Under the pieces are notes generated by a model. It had not been told where the DNA came from, did not search any database, and was given only the letters and a program-made list of their open reading frames with translations. DNA of 64,000 nucleotides from positions 1,922,001-1,986,000 of the forward strand of contig NZ_CP155079.2 in assembly GCF_039634365.2 (NCBI RefSeq). Direction: 5' to 3'. Positions 34,369 through 43,487 of this stretch are shown here, one piece after another. Origin of the DNA: Mucilaginibacter sp. PAMB04168. GTDB taxonomy: Bacteria; Bacteroidota; Bacteroidia; Sphingobacteriales; Sphingobacteriaceae. The stretch's first letter is position 1; each line of letters opens with the position of its first letter. Made by a program: the position numbers and the translations under genes.

Positions 34369-35658
34369 ATGAAAAGCTTATTACCCCTGCTGCTTGTTTT
34401 CATCGCTTGCTTTTATTCCTGTAAAAAAAAGGATTCGCCAACTGCTACAGCCGGTACATCGGGCGTTACAAGCCCTGCAACGGGAAATGCGCCTGCAACT
34501 GGGAGTGTTATTGGCGTCATTAGCCCTGCAGGAGCAGCTACCGAAGTGTCAGTGTCTGATGGGTCAAAATTTTATAGGAAAGTGCAACCTGATGCAAGTG
34601 GCGTTTTCAGGTTTGCTGACCTTCCTGCAGGAACCTACACCTTACTGCCGTTCGCCTCAGCTGGGTATGCCTTACTGGGTAGTCAAACGTTAACCGTTAC
34701 TGCCGGCCAGATTACTGATGTAGGCACGCTGACTTTCAGTGCAGCTGTAGGGAGCATTACCGGTTTTATTGCACCTGTAGGAGCAGTAGTTAAGATAACA
34801 GCTACCAACACAACCAGTAAGTTTAGCTATGACGTAACCCCTGATGCAACTACCGGGGCATATAAATTTAACGGTGTAGTTCCTGGTCCGTATATTATAC
34901 ACTTTACCGCTGCTGCGCCGTCCATTGCACCGGCAGATCTTGACCGGACTGTACCTGGAAATCAAGATACGTACCTGAACAAAGTCATCCTTGAAACGCC
35001 CAACGTGACAGGAATTATGAGCGGTACTATCGTTCCTGCTGGTACAGCCAAGGTTAATTTAACCAATGAACAAACCCGTGACCTAGTTTATATCGATCCG
35101 GATATATCCACCGGAAAATTTGTATCACCTGCACTGCTTCCGGGCACTTATACGGTAGGGTTTAATATCATCGATAGGAACCGCCGATCTCCCAATAAAT
35201 TAACCGTAAGCATCGCTCCCGGCCAGAAATCTGACTTGGGAGAGATTAAGATTCCATTATATCTCCATACTTTAAACTGTTTGGTTAATGGCGTTAGGTT
35301 TAGCGGAGTTACCGTTGTAAGCTGCAACTATAATGCCCCAACGCTGACTATGGGGGCAAGTAATTCTGGAGGTTTTGATAACGCTATGACAAGTTTAAGG
35401 ATCAATTTGGATAACATAACCGGAGTAGGAAGTTATACGATCCAAAACACACCGACCTCCAACATTACATATTCAACCGGAACACTTGGCTACAAGCACT
35501 GGGGCTCCAATAATGGCGGTAGCGGAACAGTTACAGTCACCTCTATCGATCCGGTTTTAAAGATTATATCCGGCACTTTTACAGCAACTTTGTTACCAAT
35601 CGGCAACTTAACCGGCAACGTGGTCATAACAGATGGTGTGTTTAATTTGACCTACTAG
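34369..35658 (+). CDS. Lipoprotein with three carboxypeptidase-regulatory-like repeats
   Basis: Predicted 429-residue surface lipoprotein. Signal MKSLLPLLLVFIACFYSCKK gives the lipid anchor at Cys18; the in-frame ATG six codons upstream would spoil the signal. Three repeats of about 85 residues follow a Thr/Ala-rich linker, each starting with a G-x-[IV]-x-[GAP]-G-A segment (VIGVISPAGAATEVSV, SITGFIAPVGAVVKIT, IMSGTIVPAGTAKVNL) and ending GTYTLLPF or similar. These are transthyretin-like carboxypeptidase-regulatory domains. The last about 120 residues form another beta-rich domain beginning LNCLVNGVRFSGV. It is divergent from the histidine kinase 1 operon, which may control it. Confidence 0.7.
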   Translation: MKSLLPLLLVFIACFYSCKKKDSPTATAGTSGVTSPATGNAPATGSVIGVISPAGAATEVSVSDGSKFYRKVQPDASGVFRFADLPAGTYTLLPFASAGYALLGSQTLTVTAGQITDVGTLTFSAAVGSITGFIAPVGAVVKITATNTTSKFSYDVTPDATTGAYKFNGVVPGPYIIHFTAAAPSIAPADLDRTVPGNQDTYLNKVILETPNVTGIMSGTIVPAGTAKVNLTNEQTRDLVYIDPDISTGKFVSPALLPGTYTVGFNIIDRNRRSPNKLTVSIAPGQKSDLGEIKIPLYLHTLNCLVNGVRFSGVTVVSCNYNAPTLTMGASNSGGFDNAMTSLRINLDNITGVGSYTIQNTPTSNITYSTGTLGYKHWGSNNGGSGTVTVTSIDPVLKIISGTFTATLLPIGNLTGNVVITDGVFNLTY

Positions 35659-35777
35659 TAGCCGAGAGACATTAAATTTCTAGTGAAAAAGCTTGTTTAT
35701 AATAAGGGAAGTCGAATCGTGCATGATGTTTATGTTTCGATCACACTTAACCCTAAGGCATTAGGCTAGCGGGTTCA

Positions 35778-35945
35778 TTAAATCAACTGTTTAAAAGATT
35801 TTGCCTGTTCGGTTATTCTGTGTGAAAGGGTGGTAAGTGTTTTGAATACCTGGGGCGAGATAACTCCCGTTTTGAAAAAAACCACATACTTCAGTCTTAG
35901 TGCTTCCTGACGAGATATGATATCAGCTATTTTATCTTTAGTCAT
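35778..35945 (-). CDS. Small hypothetical protein (55 aa)
   Basis: A short frame on the minus strand reads MTKDKIADIISRQEALRLKY, then VVFFKTGVISPQ and a helical end HRITEQAKSFKQLI. It looks like a helical soluble protein. No family is recognised. It lies in the 1.1 kb gene-poor stretch 35659-36798, and the rest of that stretch before 36199 shows nothing recognisable. Confidence 0.4.
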   Translation of the reverse strand: MTKDKIADIISRQEALRLKYVVFFKTGVISPQVFKTLTTLSHRITEQAKSFKQLI

Positions 35946-36231
35946 CTTACTTAATCGTTAAATCGGCAAATATTAGATTAACTACGAGAAAATTTAGCGT
36001 TCGGTTTTAGCAATTATTATCACTATTACTAAACATGCGAAAGCCTAATTAACGTTTAACTTTATAGTTAAATGTATTTTCATGTACAATATCAAAGCAT
36101 AAAAAGCGTTATTAAGCTTAAGTATATATCAAAAGCTAAAACCGCTTTATAATAGAACTAAAATTATTATGGCTGATACTGCCCGTTCATTTTTTTGAAT
36201 GGGCATTTTTGTTGCTATTTACAACCAACAT

Positions 36232-36420
36232 GAGATGGATAGAAGCCTAGTTAAATATTCTTTATTGCTATTTACAACTTTTGTTCTCTCACACCTTTAT
36301 TTTTTCAATCCTAATCGGACTGCATCTAACCGGATGTCACAAAATGATGCAAGTATACCTGTTTGCCCAAGCAAATGCAACATGTGCCCTTACCGGTTTG
36401 GTGATTTACTCGCCTATTAA
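36232..36420 (+). CDS. Small hypothetical secreted protein with Cys motif
   Basis: The in-frame ATG at 36232 gives a 62-residue product that begins with a signal-like stretch (MDRSLVKYSLLLFTTFVLSH). It ends with a Cys-rich part (IPVCPSKCNMCPYRFGDLLA). An earlier in-frame ATG lies at 36199. The signal plus Cys pattern is suggestive, but no family is recognised and it may not be translated. Its end overlaps the end of the convergent small frame at 36406-36585. Confidence 0.3.
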   Translation, partial: EMDRSLVKYSLLLFTTFVLSHLYFFNPNRTASNRMSQNDASIPVCPSKCNMCPYRFGDLLAY

Positions 36421-36585
36421 GGCACCAAGGCCTATGATTTTAAGAATATAGTTTGTGGTGTTGAAGGTAGTCTTACACTCTTTACCGGCTTTATATGAGG
36501 TGCATGGTTGTCCTGTTTTTTTAGGCGGCAACGGGGCTTCTAAAAAAACAATAGCCAGGGCAGCAGTGACAATTAAGGTTTTCAT
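36406..36585 (-). CDS. Small secreted hypothetical protein (59 aa)
   Basis: The minus strand reads MKTLIVTAALAIVFLEAPLP, then PKKTGQPCTSYKAGKECKTT and a hydrophobic end (ILKIIGLGALIGE). A signal-like N terminus, two Cys residues and a second hydrophobic segment give it the look of a small exported or membrane peptide. No family is recognised. The 200 bases between it and the acyltransferase gene show nothing recognisable. Confidence 0.35.
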   Translation of the reverse strand: MKTLIVTAALAIVFLEAPLPPKKTGQPCTSYKAGKECKTTFNTTNYILKIIGLGALIGE

Positions 36586-36798
36586 GATTTGACCATTAAA
36601 GGGATCTAATATAGTTAATTATATTAAGATTACATTTCGATGATAAAATAAATTATTGCTAGAAGTTTTTACCTTGTCTACTGAGCCGGCTTAAGTGCTG
36701 GTTTCTGTACGCATCAAAAGCAATTGTTATATTGGCCGGATTATTAACATCCAGCTTAGCCACTTGCCACCGCAAGCAGCCAAACGTTCAATACTATT

Positions 36799-37917
36799 AT
36801 GCAATTAAATCACCAACTAACTGCTAAACCGCATTACCCTATATTGGACGGCTTGCGGGGTGTGGCTGCCATTACCGTTGTTGCCTTCCACATCTTCGAA
36901 ACCCATTCAACAAGTCATCTGGATCAGATTATTAATCATGGTTACCTGGCAGTTGATTTTTTCTTTTTGCTTTCAGGATTTGTTGTTGGCTACGCCTATG
37001 ACGACCGCTGGCATAAGTTAACCGTTGGTGGCTTCTTTAAACGCAGGTTGGTAAGGCTTCAGCCTATGGTGGTAATGGGTATGCTTATTGGTGCAACATT
37101 ATTTTACTACCAGGATTGTGCGCTTTGGCCTGATATACACGCAGTGCCACTTTGGAAAATGCTGCTAATTATGCTGATAGGCTTCACCTTAATACCACTG
37201 CCACTATCGGCCGATATTAGGGGCTGGCAGGAAATGCATCCGTTAGATGGGCCCGGATGGTCACTTTTCTTTGAGTACATCGCCAATATATTGTATGCGC
37301 TGTTTGTGAGAAAGTTCTCTAAAACTGCCTTGAGTATATTAGTGGCCGTTGCTGGCGCTGCTCTCATTCACTACACCGTAACCAGTAAGTCTGGCGATGT
37401 GATAGGTGGATGGGCATTAAACGCCGATGGATTGCGTATAGGTTTTACCCGGCTAATGTTTCCTTTTTTTGGCGGCTTGTTACTTTCGCGCACTGCAAAC
37501 ATCACAAAAGTTAAGAATGCTTTTCTATGGTGCAGTATTTTGCTTTTAGTTGTTTTGGCTATGCCTCGCATAGGCGGCGCAGAACACCTATGGGCAAACG
37601 GTTTGTACGATTCATTGAGCATTATATTGGCATTCCCGATTATTGTATACCTCGGTGCCAGCGGAGAAGTAACTGGCCGGCTTTCATCAAAGCTTTGTAA
37701 ATGGTTAGGCGATATTTCTTACCCCTTATATATTACGCATTACCCGCTTATTTACCTGTATACGGCCTGGGTAAGCCGCAGGCATGGCGCAACTTTTCAG
37801 GAAGCATGGCCTTGGGCGCTTGCTACTTTTGTTTCGGCGTTGGTGTTGGCTTATGTTTGCCTCAAATTTTATGACGAACCTGTAAGGCGCTGGTTACAAA
37901 AAAAGACAATAGCGTAA
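36799..37917 (+). CDS. Acyltransferase-3 family membrane protein (OafA-like)
   Basis: Predicted 372-residue inner-membrane O-acyltransferase with about ten helices. It begins with the family signature YPILDGLRGVAAITVVAFHI, containing the conserved Arg and His. Further markers are YLAVDFFFLLSGFVVGYAYD, FKRRLVRLQPMVVMG and the late WLGDISYPLYITHYPLIYLY. Such proteins transfer acetyl or other acyl groups onto cell-surface sugars. No glycan-assembly genes adjoin it, so the target is unknown. It ends with a strong hairpin at 37940-37970. Confidence 0.9.
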   Translation: MQLNHQLTAKPHYPILDGLRGVAAITVVAFHIFETHSTSHLDQIINHGYLAVDFFFLLSGFVVGYAYDDRWHKLTVGGFFKRRLVRLQPMVVMGMLIGATLFYYQDCALWPDIHAVPLWKMLLIMLIGFTLIPLPLSADIRGWQEMHPLDGPGWSLFFEYIANILYALFVRKFSKTALSILVAVAGAALIHYTVTSKSGDVIGGWALNADGLRIGFTRLMFPFFGGLLLSRTANITKVKNAFLWCSILLLVVLAMPRIGGAEHLWANGLYDSLSIILAFPIIVYLGASGEVTGRLSSKLCKWLGDISYPLYITHYPLIYLYTAWVSRRHGATFQEAWPWALATFVSALVLAYVCLKFYDEPVRRWLQKKTIA

Positions 37918-37939
37918 CTTATTCCAGTTCAATACCGAC

Positions 37940-37970
37940 GGAAAAATCACCCCATAAGGGTGATTTTTCC
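37940..37970 (+). terminator. Hairpin terminator after acyltransferase gene, containing ATCACCC motifs
   Basis: GGAAAAATCACCC pairs with GGGTGATTTTTCC across a short loop (37940-37970), with T-rich 3' arm. Besides ending the acyltransferase transcript it carries an inverted ATCACCC/GGGTGAT pair, a motif that recurs after the response regulator 2 gene. Confidence 0.7.
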
Positions 37971-38028
37971 TATTACTGCACACGCTGTTATTATGTTTGT
38001 GTAATTTTCAACCTATTTTATTAACGCC

Positions 38029-41013
38029 TTGTTTAAACACACATTCGTATTTGTTCGTATAGTGATAGCCGGAATGTTGCTCATGCTGCTAACGGTTAAA
38101 GGCTACGCGCAGAAATACATTTTTACACATTATGACATTGAAGATGGGCTTATTCAATCGCAGGTAAATCGTATTACCGAAGATACGGAACATCGCATAT
38201 GGGTGGGAACACTGGGTGGTGCCTGTCGCTTCGACGGTAAGGAGTTCATGTCATTAACTAAAGAGCAGAGCCTCAATAGTAATTTTATTTTTAGTGTATT
38301 TAACGATCCCAAGGGGCGTTTATGGATAGGGTCGAGCGCAGGCTTATCGGTTTCGGTTAACAACAAGGTATTCAATTATGCTTTACCGTCGGCTATTAAG
38401 CACCACTCTGTAACCAGTATTGTTCAGGACCGGGCAGGCCAAACCTGGTTGCTTATGGATAATCAGTTATGCAAAACCCAAGGCAAGACCGTTATGCCGG
38501 TCACTTTGCCCAATTCCTTAAAGCAATCCATTACCAGTATAGCCACCAACGCCAGCGGAGATCTTTATATCGTGGTGTATGGCAAGGGAATATATAAACA
38601 TACACTTAGCCAATGGTTGCCGGTAGCACTTTTCCCAAAGTCAATAAGCGATAAAGTATTTAAACGCCTGTTATTTGACCGGGCTAACCCGTCCCGGTTC
38701 TTTATATTGGCCGAAGACGCTATTTATCAACAAGTGAATGGTGTGCTAACGCCTTACGAACCCGAGCTGCTTAAAAACAAAGCCACTTTCATTTGCATGC
38801 AACAGGATAAAGACTTTAACCTGTGGATTGGTACCGGCTGGGGAGCTTACCGTGTAGGTAAGGGTAAACTTACACACTTTAATGCCAGCAACGGTTTTGC
38901 TGATCAATCGGTAACCGATATTTTCAATGACCGCAGTAACAATCTTTGGTTTGGCGTGGGCGCCAGCGGCCTTTATAAATATGAGGGAGACAGTTATCTC
39001 ACTTTTACCAACGTGCCCGGTTGGCAATCAAACATTATTGTAATGGGTTTTGCCAGGCAACGCGATGGTAATATACTCATTGGAACAGACGGTTTTGGAG
39101 TGCTGAAGTACAATGGTAAAGAACTGACCCAATTGTGGGTAGGGCCGCCTAACAGCATGGGCCGGTATGTACAAAGCATGCATACCGACAAAGCCGGCAA
39201 TGTTTGGATAGGTACCAGTCATGGCGGCTTATGGAAGTATGATGGTAAGGCGTTTAGCTTGGTTAACGGTACTCAAAACAAAACAGTGAACTCAATTGCA
39301 TCAAGCGATGATGGTACGCTTTGGGCAACAACACCAGGTGGGGTTATCTGGATCAAAAACGATGTTATAACGCCTGTTAAAGACATTCATTCCTTTTCGG
39401 CCTCCATATTACCTTTAGGTAACGATTCGGTATTAATTGGAGGACTGGAAGGACTGAAGCTTATTGTTAAGAAGCACTATGATCCCGGTTTTAACATGCC
39501 GGCTATCAACTCGTCGGCTATTTACTGCATGATGCGCTATGGCCGGTACCTGTTATTAGGCACCGGCGACAGAGGCGTTATCGTACTTGATTTGAAAACC
39601 CGGAGATACCGAAGATATACGGCTGCTGATGGCCTGAATTCAGATATTATTTACAGTATAACGGCCGATAAGTTTGGCTTTATATGGGTGGGTACCGGCA
39701 GGGGCGTTAACCGCTTAACTTTTAACCGCCGTACAATGGCCTGTGAGGTATTAGAAACCACTACCGACAAGGGTAAAATTGCCGAAGCTAACCAGAATGC
39801 CATTTTGTATGATAACGAGCGTATATATATAGGCAATACAAAGGGGCTCAGTATTTACCGGTGTAGCAGCAAAGAGAAGATTGAAGGCAAACCGCATCTC
39901 ATTATACAATCTATTAAGGTTTTCCAGAACCAACAAAAAGCCATGCTGGATGCTGCCGATGTACCGGATAAAAAACAGGGGCTTGCCAATACGCTGCTCT
40001 TAGACCATACGCAGAACCATATACGTATTTCTTATCTGGGCATATATTTGCAAAGTCCGGCCAGTGTTTACTACCAGTACAAACTTACCGGGTTGGATAG
40101 TAGTTTTTCCCAACCGGTTAGTAGTACCGAGGTGGATTATTCATCTCTGCCACCGGGCAATTACACTTTTTTTATAAGAGCAGGTGTAACTAAAAAGATG
40201 CTGGCCACCGAAACGCTGAAGTACAGTTTTATCATATCGCCGCCTTTTTATCAAACTCTTACGTTCAGATTTATTAGCGTGTTGTTGCTGGTGTTAGCCG
40301 GTGTGGCCATTCAATATTATTACACCAGCCAGAAAGCCAGGCGTAAGCTAACCCTTGAGACTATCCGCGAGCAGGAGAAGATGAACATCAGGCGGCAAAC
40401 CGCCGAAGATTTTCATGATGATCTTGGTAACAAGTTGACCCGCATCAGCGTCCTATCAGATATACTGAACACCAAGTTGAAGGGTGAGGAAGAGCAGCAA
40501 AACCTGGTTAAGCAAATTAAGCAAAACGTAGATGCGCTTTACAAAGGTACCAAAGACATACTTTGGGCGCTGGATCCAAAGAGTGATAACCTTTATGAAA
40601 TATTGCTGCACGTTAAAGATTTTGGCCGAGAACTTTTTGAGGATACCGATATTCGTTTTGAATTCAAAAACGTGGATGGCAAACTCGACAAGATAAAGCT
40701 ACCCATGGAGTACTGCCGTAATCTTACCATGATATGCAAGGAGATACTGACCAATATACTAAAGCATGCACACGCTGCCCATGTGGTTATGAATGTAGCG
40801 CTTGAAGAGAATAATTGGATTAAAGTCACTATTAAGGATGATGGGAAAGGGTTTGATACCCAGCAAGCGCATAAAGGGCGTGGGTTAGGCAACATCAACA
40901 AAAGGGTAAAGCGTATCAACGGTGACCTGGAGATCACTTCGGCACTTTATAAAGGTACTGGTATACAATTAACTTTTGTGATACCCAAGTACAAGCAGTT
41001 TGTAGCTAAATGA
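38029..41013 (+). CDS. Two-component propeller sensor histidine kinase 2
   Basis: Predicted 994-residue sensor. After a signal or membrane anchor (to about residue 27) the periplasmic part carries repeated propeller motifs: IWVGTLGGACRFDGKEF, RLWIGSSAGLSV, NLWFGVGASGLYKYEG, NVWIGTSHGGLWKYDGKAF, FIWVGTGRGVNRL. A Y_Y_Y-type beta domain follows (about 640-720), then a membrane helix (about 745-765), the HisKA_3-like H box AEDFHDDLGNKLTRIS with His796, and an ATPase domain with ILKHAHAAHV and GRGLGNINKRVKRI. There is no fused regulator. The start is TTG at 38029, or an internal ATG at codon 16. A TATGTTTG at 37992-37999 fits a -7 element. Confidence 0.88.
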   Translation: MFKHTFVFVRIVIAGMLLMLLTVKGYAQKYIFTHYDIEDGLIQSQVNRITEDTEHRIWVGTLGGACRFDGKEFMSLTKEQSLNSNFIFSVFNDPKGRLWIGSSAGLSVSVNNKVFNYALPSAIKHHSVTSIVQDRAGQTWLLMDNQLCKTQGKTVMPVTLPNSLKQSITSIATNASGDLYIVVYGKGIYKHTLSQWLPVALFPKSISDKVFKRLLFDRANPSRFFILAEDAIYQQVNGVLTPYEPELLKNKATFICMQQDKDFNLWIGTGWGAYRVGKGKLTHFNASNGFADQSVTDIFNDRSNNLWFGVGASGLYKYEGDSYLTFTNVPGWQSNIIVMGFARQRDGNILIGTDGFGVLKYNGKELTQLWVGPPNSMGRYVQSMHTDKAGNVWIGTSHGGLWKYDGKAFSLVNGTQNKTVNSIASSDDGTLWATTPGGVIWIKNDVITPVKDIHSFSASILPLGNDSVLIGGLEGLKLIVKKHYDPGFNMPAINSSAIYCMMRYGRYLLLGTGDRGVIVLDLKTRRYRRYTAADGLNSDIIYSITADKFGFIWVGTGRGVNRLTFNRRTMACEVLETTTDKGKIAEANQNAILYDNERIYIGNTKGLSIYRCSSKEKIEGKPHLIIQSIKVFQNQQKAMLDAADVPDKKQGLANTLLLDHTQNHIRISYLGIYLQSPASVYYQYKLTGLDSSFSQPVSSTEVDYSSLPPGNYTFFIRAGVTKKMLATETLKYSFIISPPFYQTLTFRFISVLLLVLAGVAIQYYYTSQKARRKLTLETIREQEKMNIRRQTAEDFHDDLGNKLTRISVLSDILNTKLKGEEEQQNLVKQIKQNVDALYKGTKDILWALDPKSDNLYEILLHVKDFGRELFEDTDIRFEFKNVDGKLDKIKLPMEYCRNLTMICKEILTNILKHAHAAHVVMNVALEENNWIKVTIKDDGKGFDTQQAHKGRGLGNINKRVKRINGDLEITSALYKGTGIQLTFVIPKYKQFVAK

Positions 41014-41017
41014 AATT

Positions 41018-41647
41018 ATGGAACAAGGCACAATTAAAATAGCAATAATTGAGGATGATGAGACCATAAGAAATGGCTATGAGTTTTTAATTAACAATAC
41101 GCCTGGTTATCGGGTGGTAGGAGCTTATGCCTCGGTTGAGGAAGCAAGCAAATTGATGGAGGACACCGGTGCTGAAGTTATATTGCTGGATATTGAGCTG
41201 CCCGGAATAAATGGGATTGAAGCATTACCCAAGCTCAAAAAAATTTTACCTGACGCCTATATCCTTATATTAACCGTATACGAATCAGAGAACCTTATTT
41301 TTGAAGCGCTATCTAACGGCGCTTCGGGGTACTTAACCAAAAATACATCGGCTGCTAAAATTGTTGAGGCAGTTAAGGAGGTAATGGAAGGGGGAGGTCC
41401 TATGAGTGTAAACATAGCACGACTAGTGATCCGCTCGTTTCAAAAGAATCAGGATTCGCCTTTATCCAAGCGCGAAACACAAATACTGCAATTGATAGGG
41501 GAGGGCAAGAGCCGCAGTCAAATTGCCACTGAGCTTTTTATAGACCTGGAGACCGTAAAAAGCCATATCCGGAATACTTATCATAAACTCGACGTAAACT
41601 CAAAAGCCGACGCTATTAAGATTGCCAAGCAAAACAGGCTGATTTGA
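41018..41647 (+). CDS. LuxR/NarL-type response regulator 2
   Basis: Predicted 209-residue regulator, 4 bases after the propeller kinase and its likely partner. The receiver domain (about 5-122) has IIEDD and the phospho-acceptor Asp58 in VILLDIELPGING. The LuxR-type domain (about 148-207) contains LSKRETQILQLIGEGKSRSQ and LETVKSHIRNTYHKLDVNSK. It may control PUL 2 downstream or sites around its own operon, where ATCACCC motifs cluster. Confidence 0.93.
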   Translation: MEQGTIKIAIIEDDETIRNGYEFLINNTPGYRVVGAYASVEEASKLMEDTGAEVILLDIELPGINGIEALPKLKKILPDAYILILTVYESENLIFEALSNGASGYLTKNTSAAKIVEAVKEVMEGGGPMSVNIARLVIRSFQKNQDSPLSKRETQILQLIGEGKSRSQIATELFIDLETVKSHIRNTYHKLDVNSKADAIKIAKQNRLI

Positions 41648-41648
41648 A

Positions 41649-41776
41649 ATCACCCTTAATATCACCCTTTTTACACTAAAAAGCCAACAAGTAAGTAAGT
41701 TTTACCTACGTGTTGGCTTTTGCTCATTATCGATCTCAGCTTTCATAAATGTGCAATTTCCCCCTTTCAGGGTGAT
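41649..41776. repeat. ATCACCC/GGGTGAT motif cluster after response regulator 2
   Basis: ATCACCC occurs at 41649-41655 and 41661-41667, direct copies 12 bases apart. The inverse GGGTGAT occurs at 41770-41776. A further inverted pair sits at 37946-37964 before the operon. Repeats of this kind near a LuxR-type regulator gene are candidate binding sites. Confidence 0.4.
41679..41722 (+). terminator. Hairpin terminator after response regulator 2
   Basis: AAAAGCCAACA (41679-41689) pairs perfectly with TGTTGGCTTTT (41711-41721), with a T run in the 3' arm. Confidence 0.8.
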
Positions 41777-41888
41777 TTACCTGGATATGCCATTCTCCTA
41801 CTTTTGAAATACACCTAGCAATGCCTTGCACTTTAATTTATTGCCGGCGCATTCATATACGTATCACAATTGAGCAGAAGGGTTTACC

Positions 41889-42260
41889 ATGTGCCTAAAA
41901 ATTAATTATATACCTGTTTTCGTAAACAGCTTGCAAACCGAGATTAGCTTTTACACCGAGAAGTTGGGGTTTGAGCTTTTGGGCGACGGGGTGTACCACA
42001 ACGCTAATCCATGCAAACTGGTTAAAACAGGCGATAACATTGTTATTGGCCTAATTGAAGATCCTACATTGACCGGCAACCATAAAAGCAATATGCTGCT
42101 TAACACACAGGACCTGTTGCAGGATTACCATTTACTAAGTGCTGCCGGTATTCAATTCAATGGCGGTCCGCAGTATTCACCCAATGGACTTTCGGCTGAG
42201 TTTACTGATATGAGCGGCAACGCTTATGTGTTGTTTGAGCAAAGAAATTATGAGGATTAG
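41889..42260 (+). CDS. VOC-family (glyoxalase/bleomycin-resistance fold) protein
   Basis: Predicted 123-residue single-domain protein. The paired beta-alpha-beta modules are visible: YIPVFVNSLQTEISFYTEKL then FELLGDG in the first half, and LLSAAGIQFNGGPQYSPNGL then AEFTDMSGNAYVLFEQ in the second. The late Glu in LFEQ fits a VOC metal ligand. The substrate is unknown. It is 19 bases upstream of the AraC-type regulator and probably co-transcribed with it. Confidence 0.8.
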   Translation: MCLKINYIPVFVNSLQTEISFYTEKLGFELLGDGVYHNANPCKLVKTGDNIVIGLIEDPTLTGNHKSNMLLNTQDLLQDYHLLSAAGIQFNGGPQYSPNGLSAEFTDMSGNAYVLFEQRNYED

Positions 42261-42279
42261 TTAACAGGAGGCCTCAGAT

Positions 42280-43143
42280 ATGAAATACCAGAAAGTACTT
42301 AAGAACAACAACAAGATTGCAAGTGATACCACCTGCCAAAAGCAACAAATGCAAATGGCTGACAATCTGAGTATCCGCTTCGTTTTCTCAGGCTCAGAAA
42401 CCTACCAGATCGGTAAGCGCCAGCTTGCCGTACACCCCGATACGTTTTTGATACTGAATGAAGATACGCAGTTTACCAGCAGAATAGATGCCATTGATCC
42501 GGTTCAATCCTTCGCGCTCACGTTTGACCGTACTTACCTGAGCGATTTTCTTCGATCGCAAACTTTAACGGAAGAGGCGCTGCTGGCCAACCCGGCCGAT
42601 AAACCTGTACTCTACAACTTCGAGGAGACATTGTACCCGTTAAAAGGGGACATGAGGTATAATTTGCTCCACTTAAAGGAGCAAACCGAACGCGGCCTGC
42701 AAGATGAGTTCCTGCTCAATGAGTATCTGTACCACTGCCTAATTAATTATTACAAGGTATACCAGGAAGAAATCTTTGACAAAGAAGCCCGCCTTACCTT
42801 TTTAAATCACAGCACTAAAATTGAAATTTTGCGGAGGCTGAACCTGGCTAAAGAATATATGCTGGGCAATTATGATCAAAGTATATCGCTTGATGATATT
42901 GCCGAGTATGCCTGCCTGTCGGTCAACCACTTCCTGCGCACATTTAAACAGGCGTTTGATATGTCGCCGCACCAATACCTTACCAAAATAAGGTTACAAC
43001 GCGCCAGGCACCTTATTAAAACCACTAACATGCCCATTAACGAGATCGTGCACCTGGTTGGCTTCGAGTGCCCAAGCTCTTTCATTAGGTTATTTAAGAG
43101 TAAATATCACACCACGCCGCTGCAGTATAAACTTACAGCGTAA
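42280..43143 (+). CDS. AraC-family transcriptional regulator
   Basis: Predicted 287-residue regulator. The N-terminal part (about 25-130) looks like a cupin-type sensor (IRFVFSGSETYQIGKRQLAV, TFLILNEDTQFTSRI). The C-terminal double helix-turn-helix (about 185-285) is typical of AraC/XylS: ISLDDIAEYACLSVNHFLRT, FDMSPHQYLTKIRLQRARHL and IVHLVGFECPSSFIRLFKSK. Its position before PUL 2 makes that operon a possible target. Confidence 0.92.
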   Translation: MKYQKVLKNNNKIASDTTCQKQQMQMADNLSIRFVFSGSETYQIGKRQLAVHPDTFLILNEDTQFTSRIDAIDPVQSFALTFDRTYLSDFLRSQTLTEEALLANPADKPVLYNFEETLYPLKGDMRYNLLHLKEQTERGLQDEFLLNEYLYHCLINYYKVYQEEIFDKEARLTFLNHSTKIEILRRLNLAKEYMLGNYDQSISLDDIAEYACLSVNHFLRTFKQAFDMSPHQYLTKIRLQRARHLIKTTNMPINEIVHLVGFECPSSFIRLFKSKYHTTPLQYKLTA

Positions 43144-43165
43144 CCGGTTAGCTTTACCAAAACGA

Positions 43166-43206
43166 GAATAGACAAGGTGGCCTATTAGTATGCCGCCTAT
43201 TCTGTT
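43166..43206 (+). terminator. Bulged hairpin, probable terminator after AraC gene
   Basis: GAATAG...GGTGGC (43166-43181) pairs with GCCGCCTATTC (43192-43202), leaving a four-base bulge, and T-rich sequence follows. The rest of the 344-base gap up to SusC shows no gene. Confidence 0.5.
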
Positions 43207-43487
43207 TATACCCCTTTTTCTGCCCCTTTCCATATTTCCGTCAAAATGTGCTGAAATAATCAAAATGGTGATTATCGCATATCCCAGCCATGCGGTAATT
43301 AATAAAATTACAAATCAGTTCCAGTTGAACTGATGAATTGATAACAATCAACATAAAAGATTTCATTACTGTAAAAGATCTATGATTTGTATTAACCCTC
43401 CGTAACCCGGCTTAACCGGTATATATCTACTCCATATTATACCCCTTAATGCTTTTTATAAAGTGCTAAAAATTAAACTATTAACAC

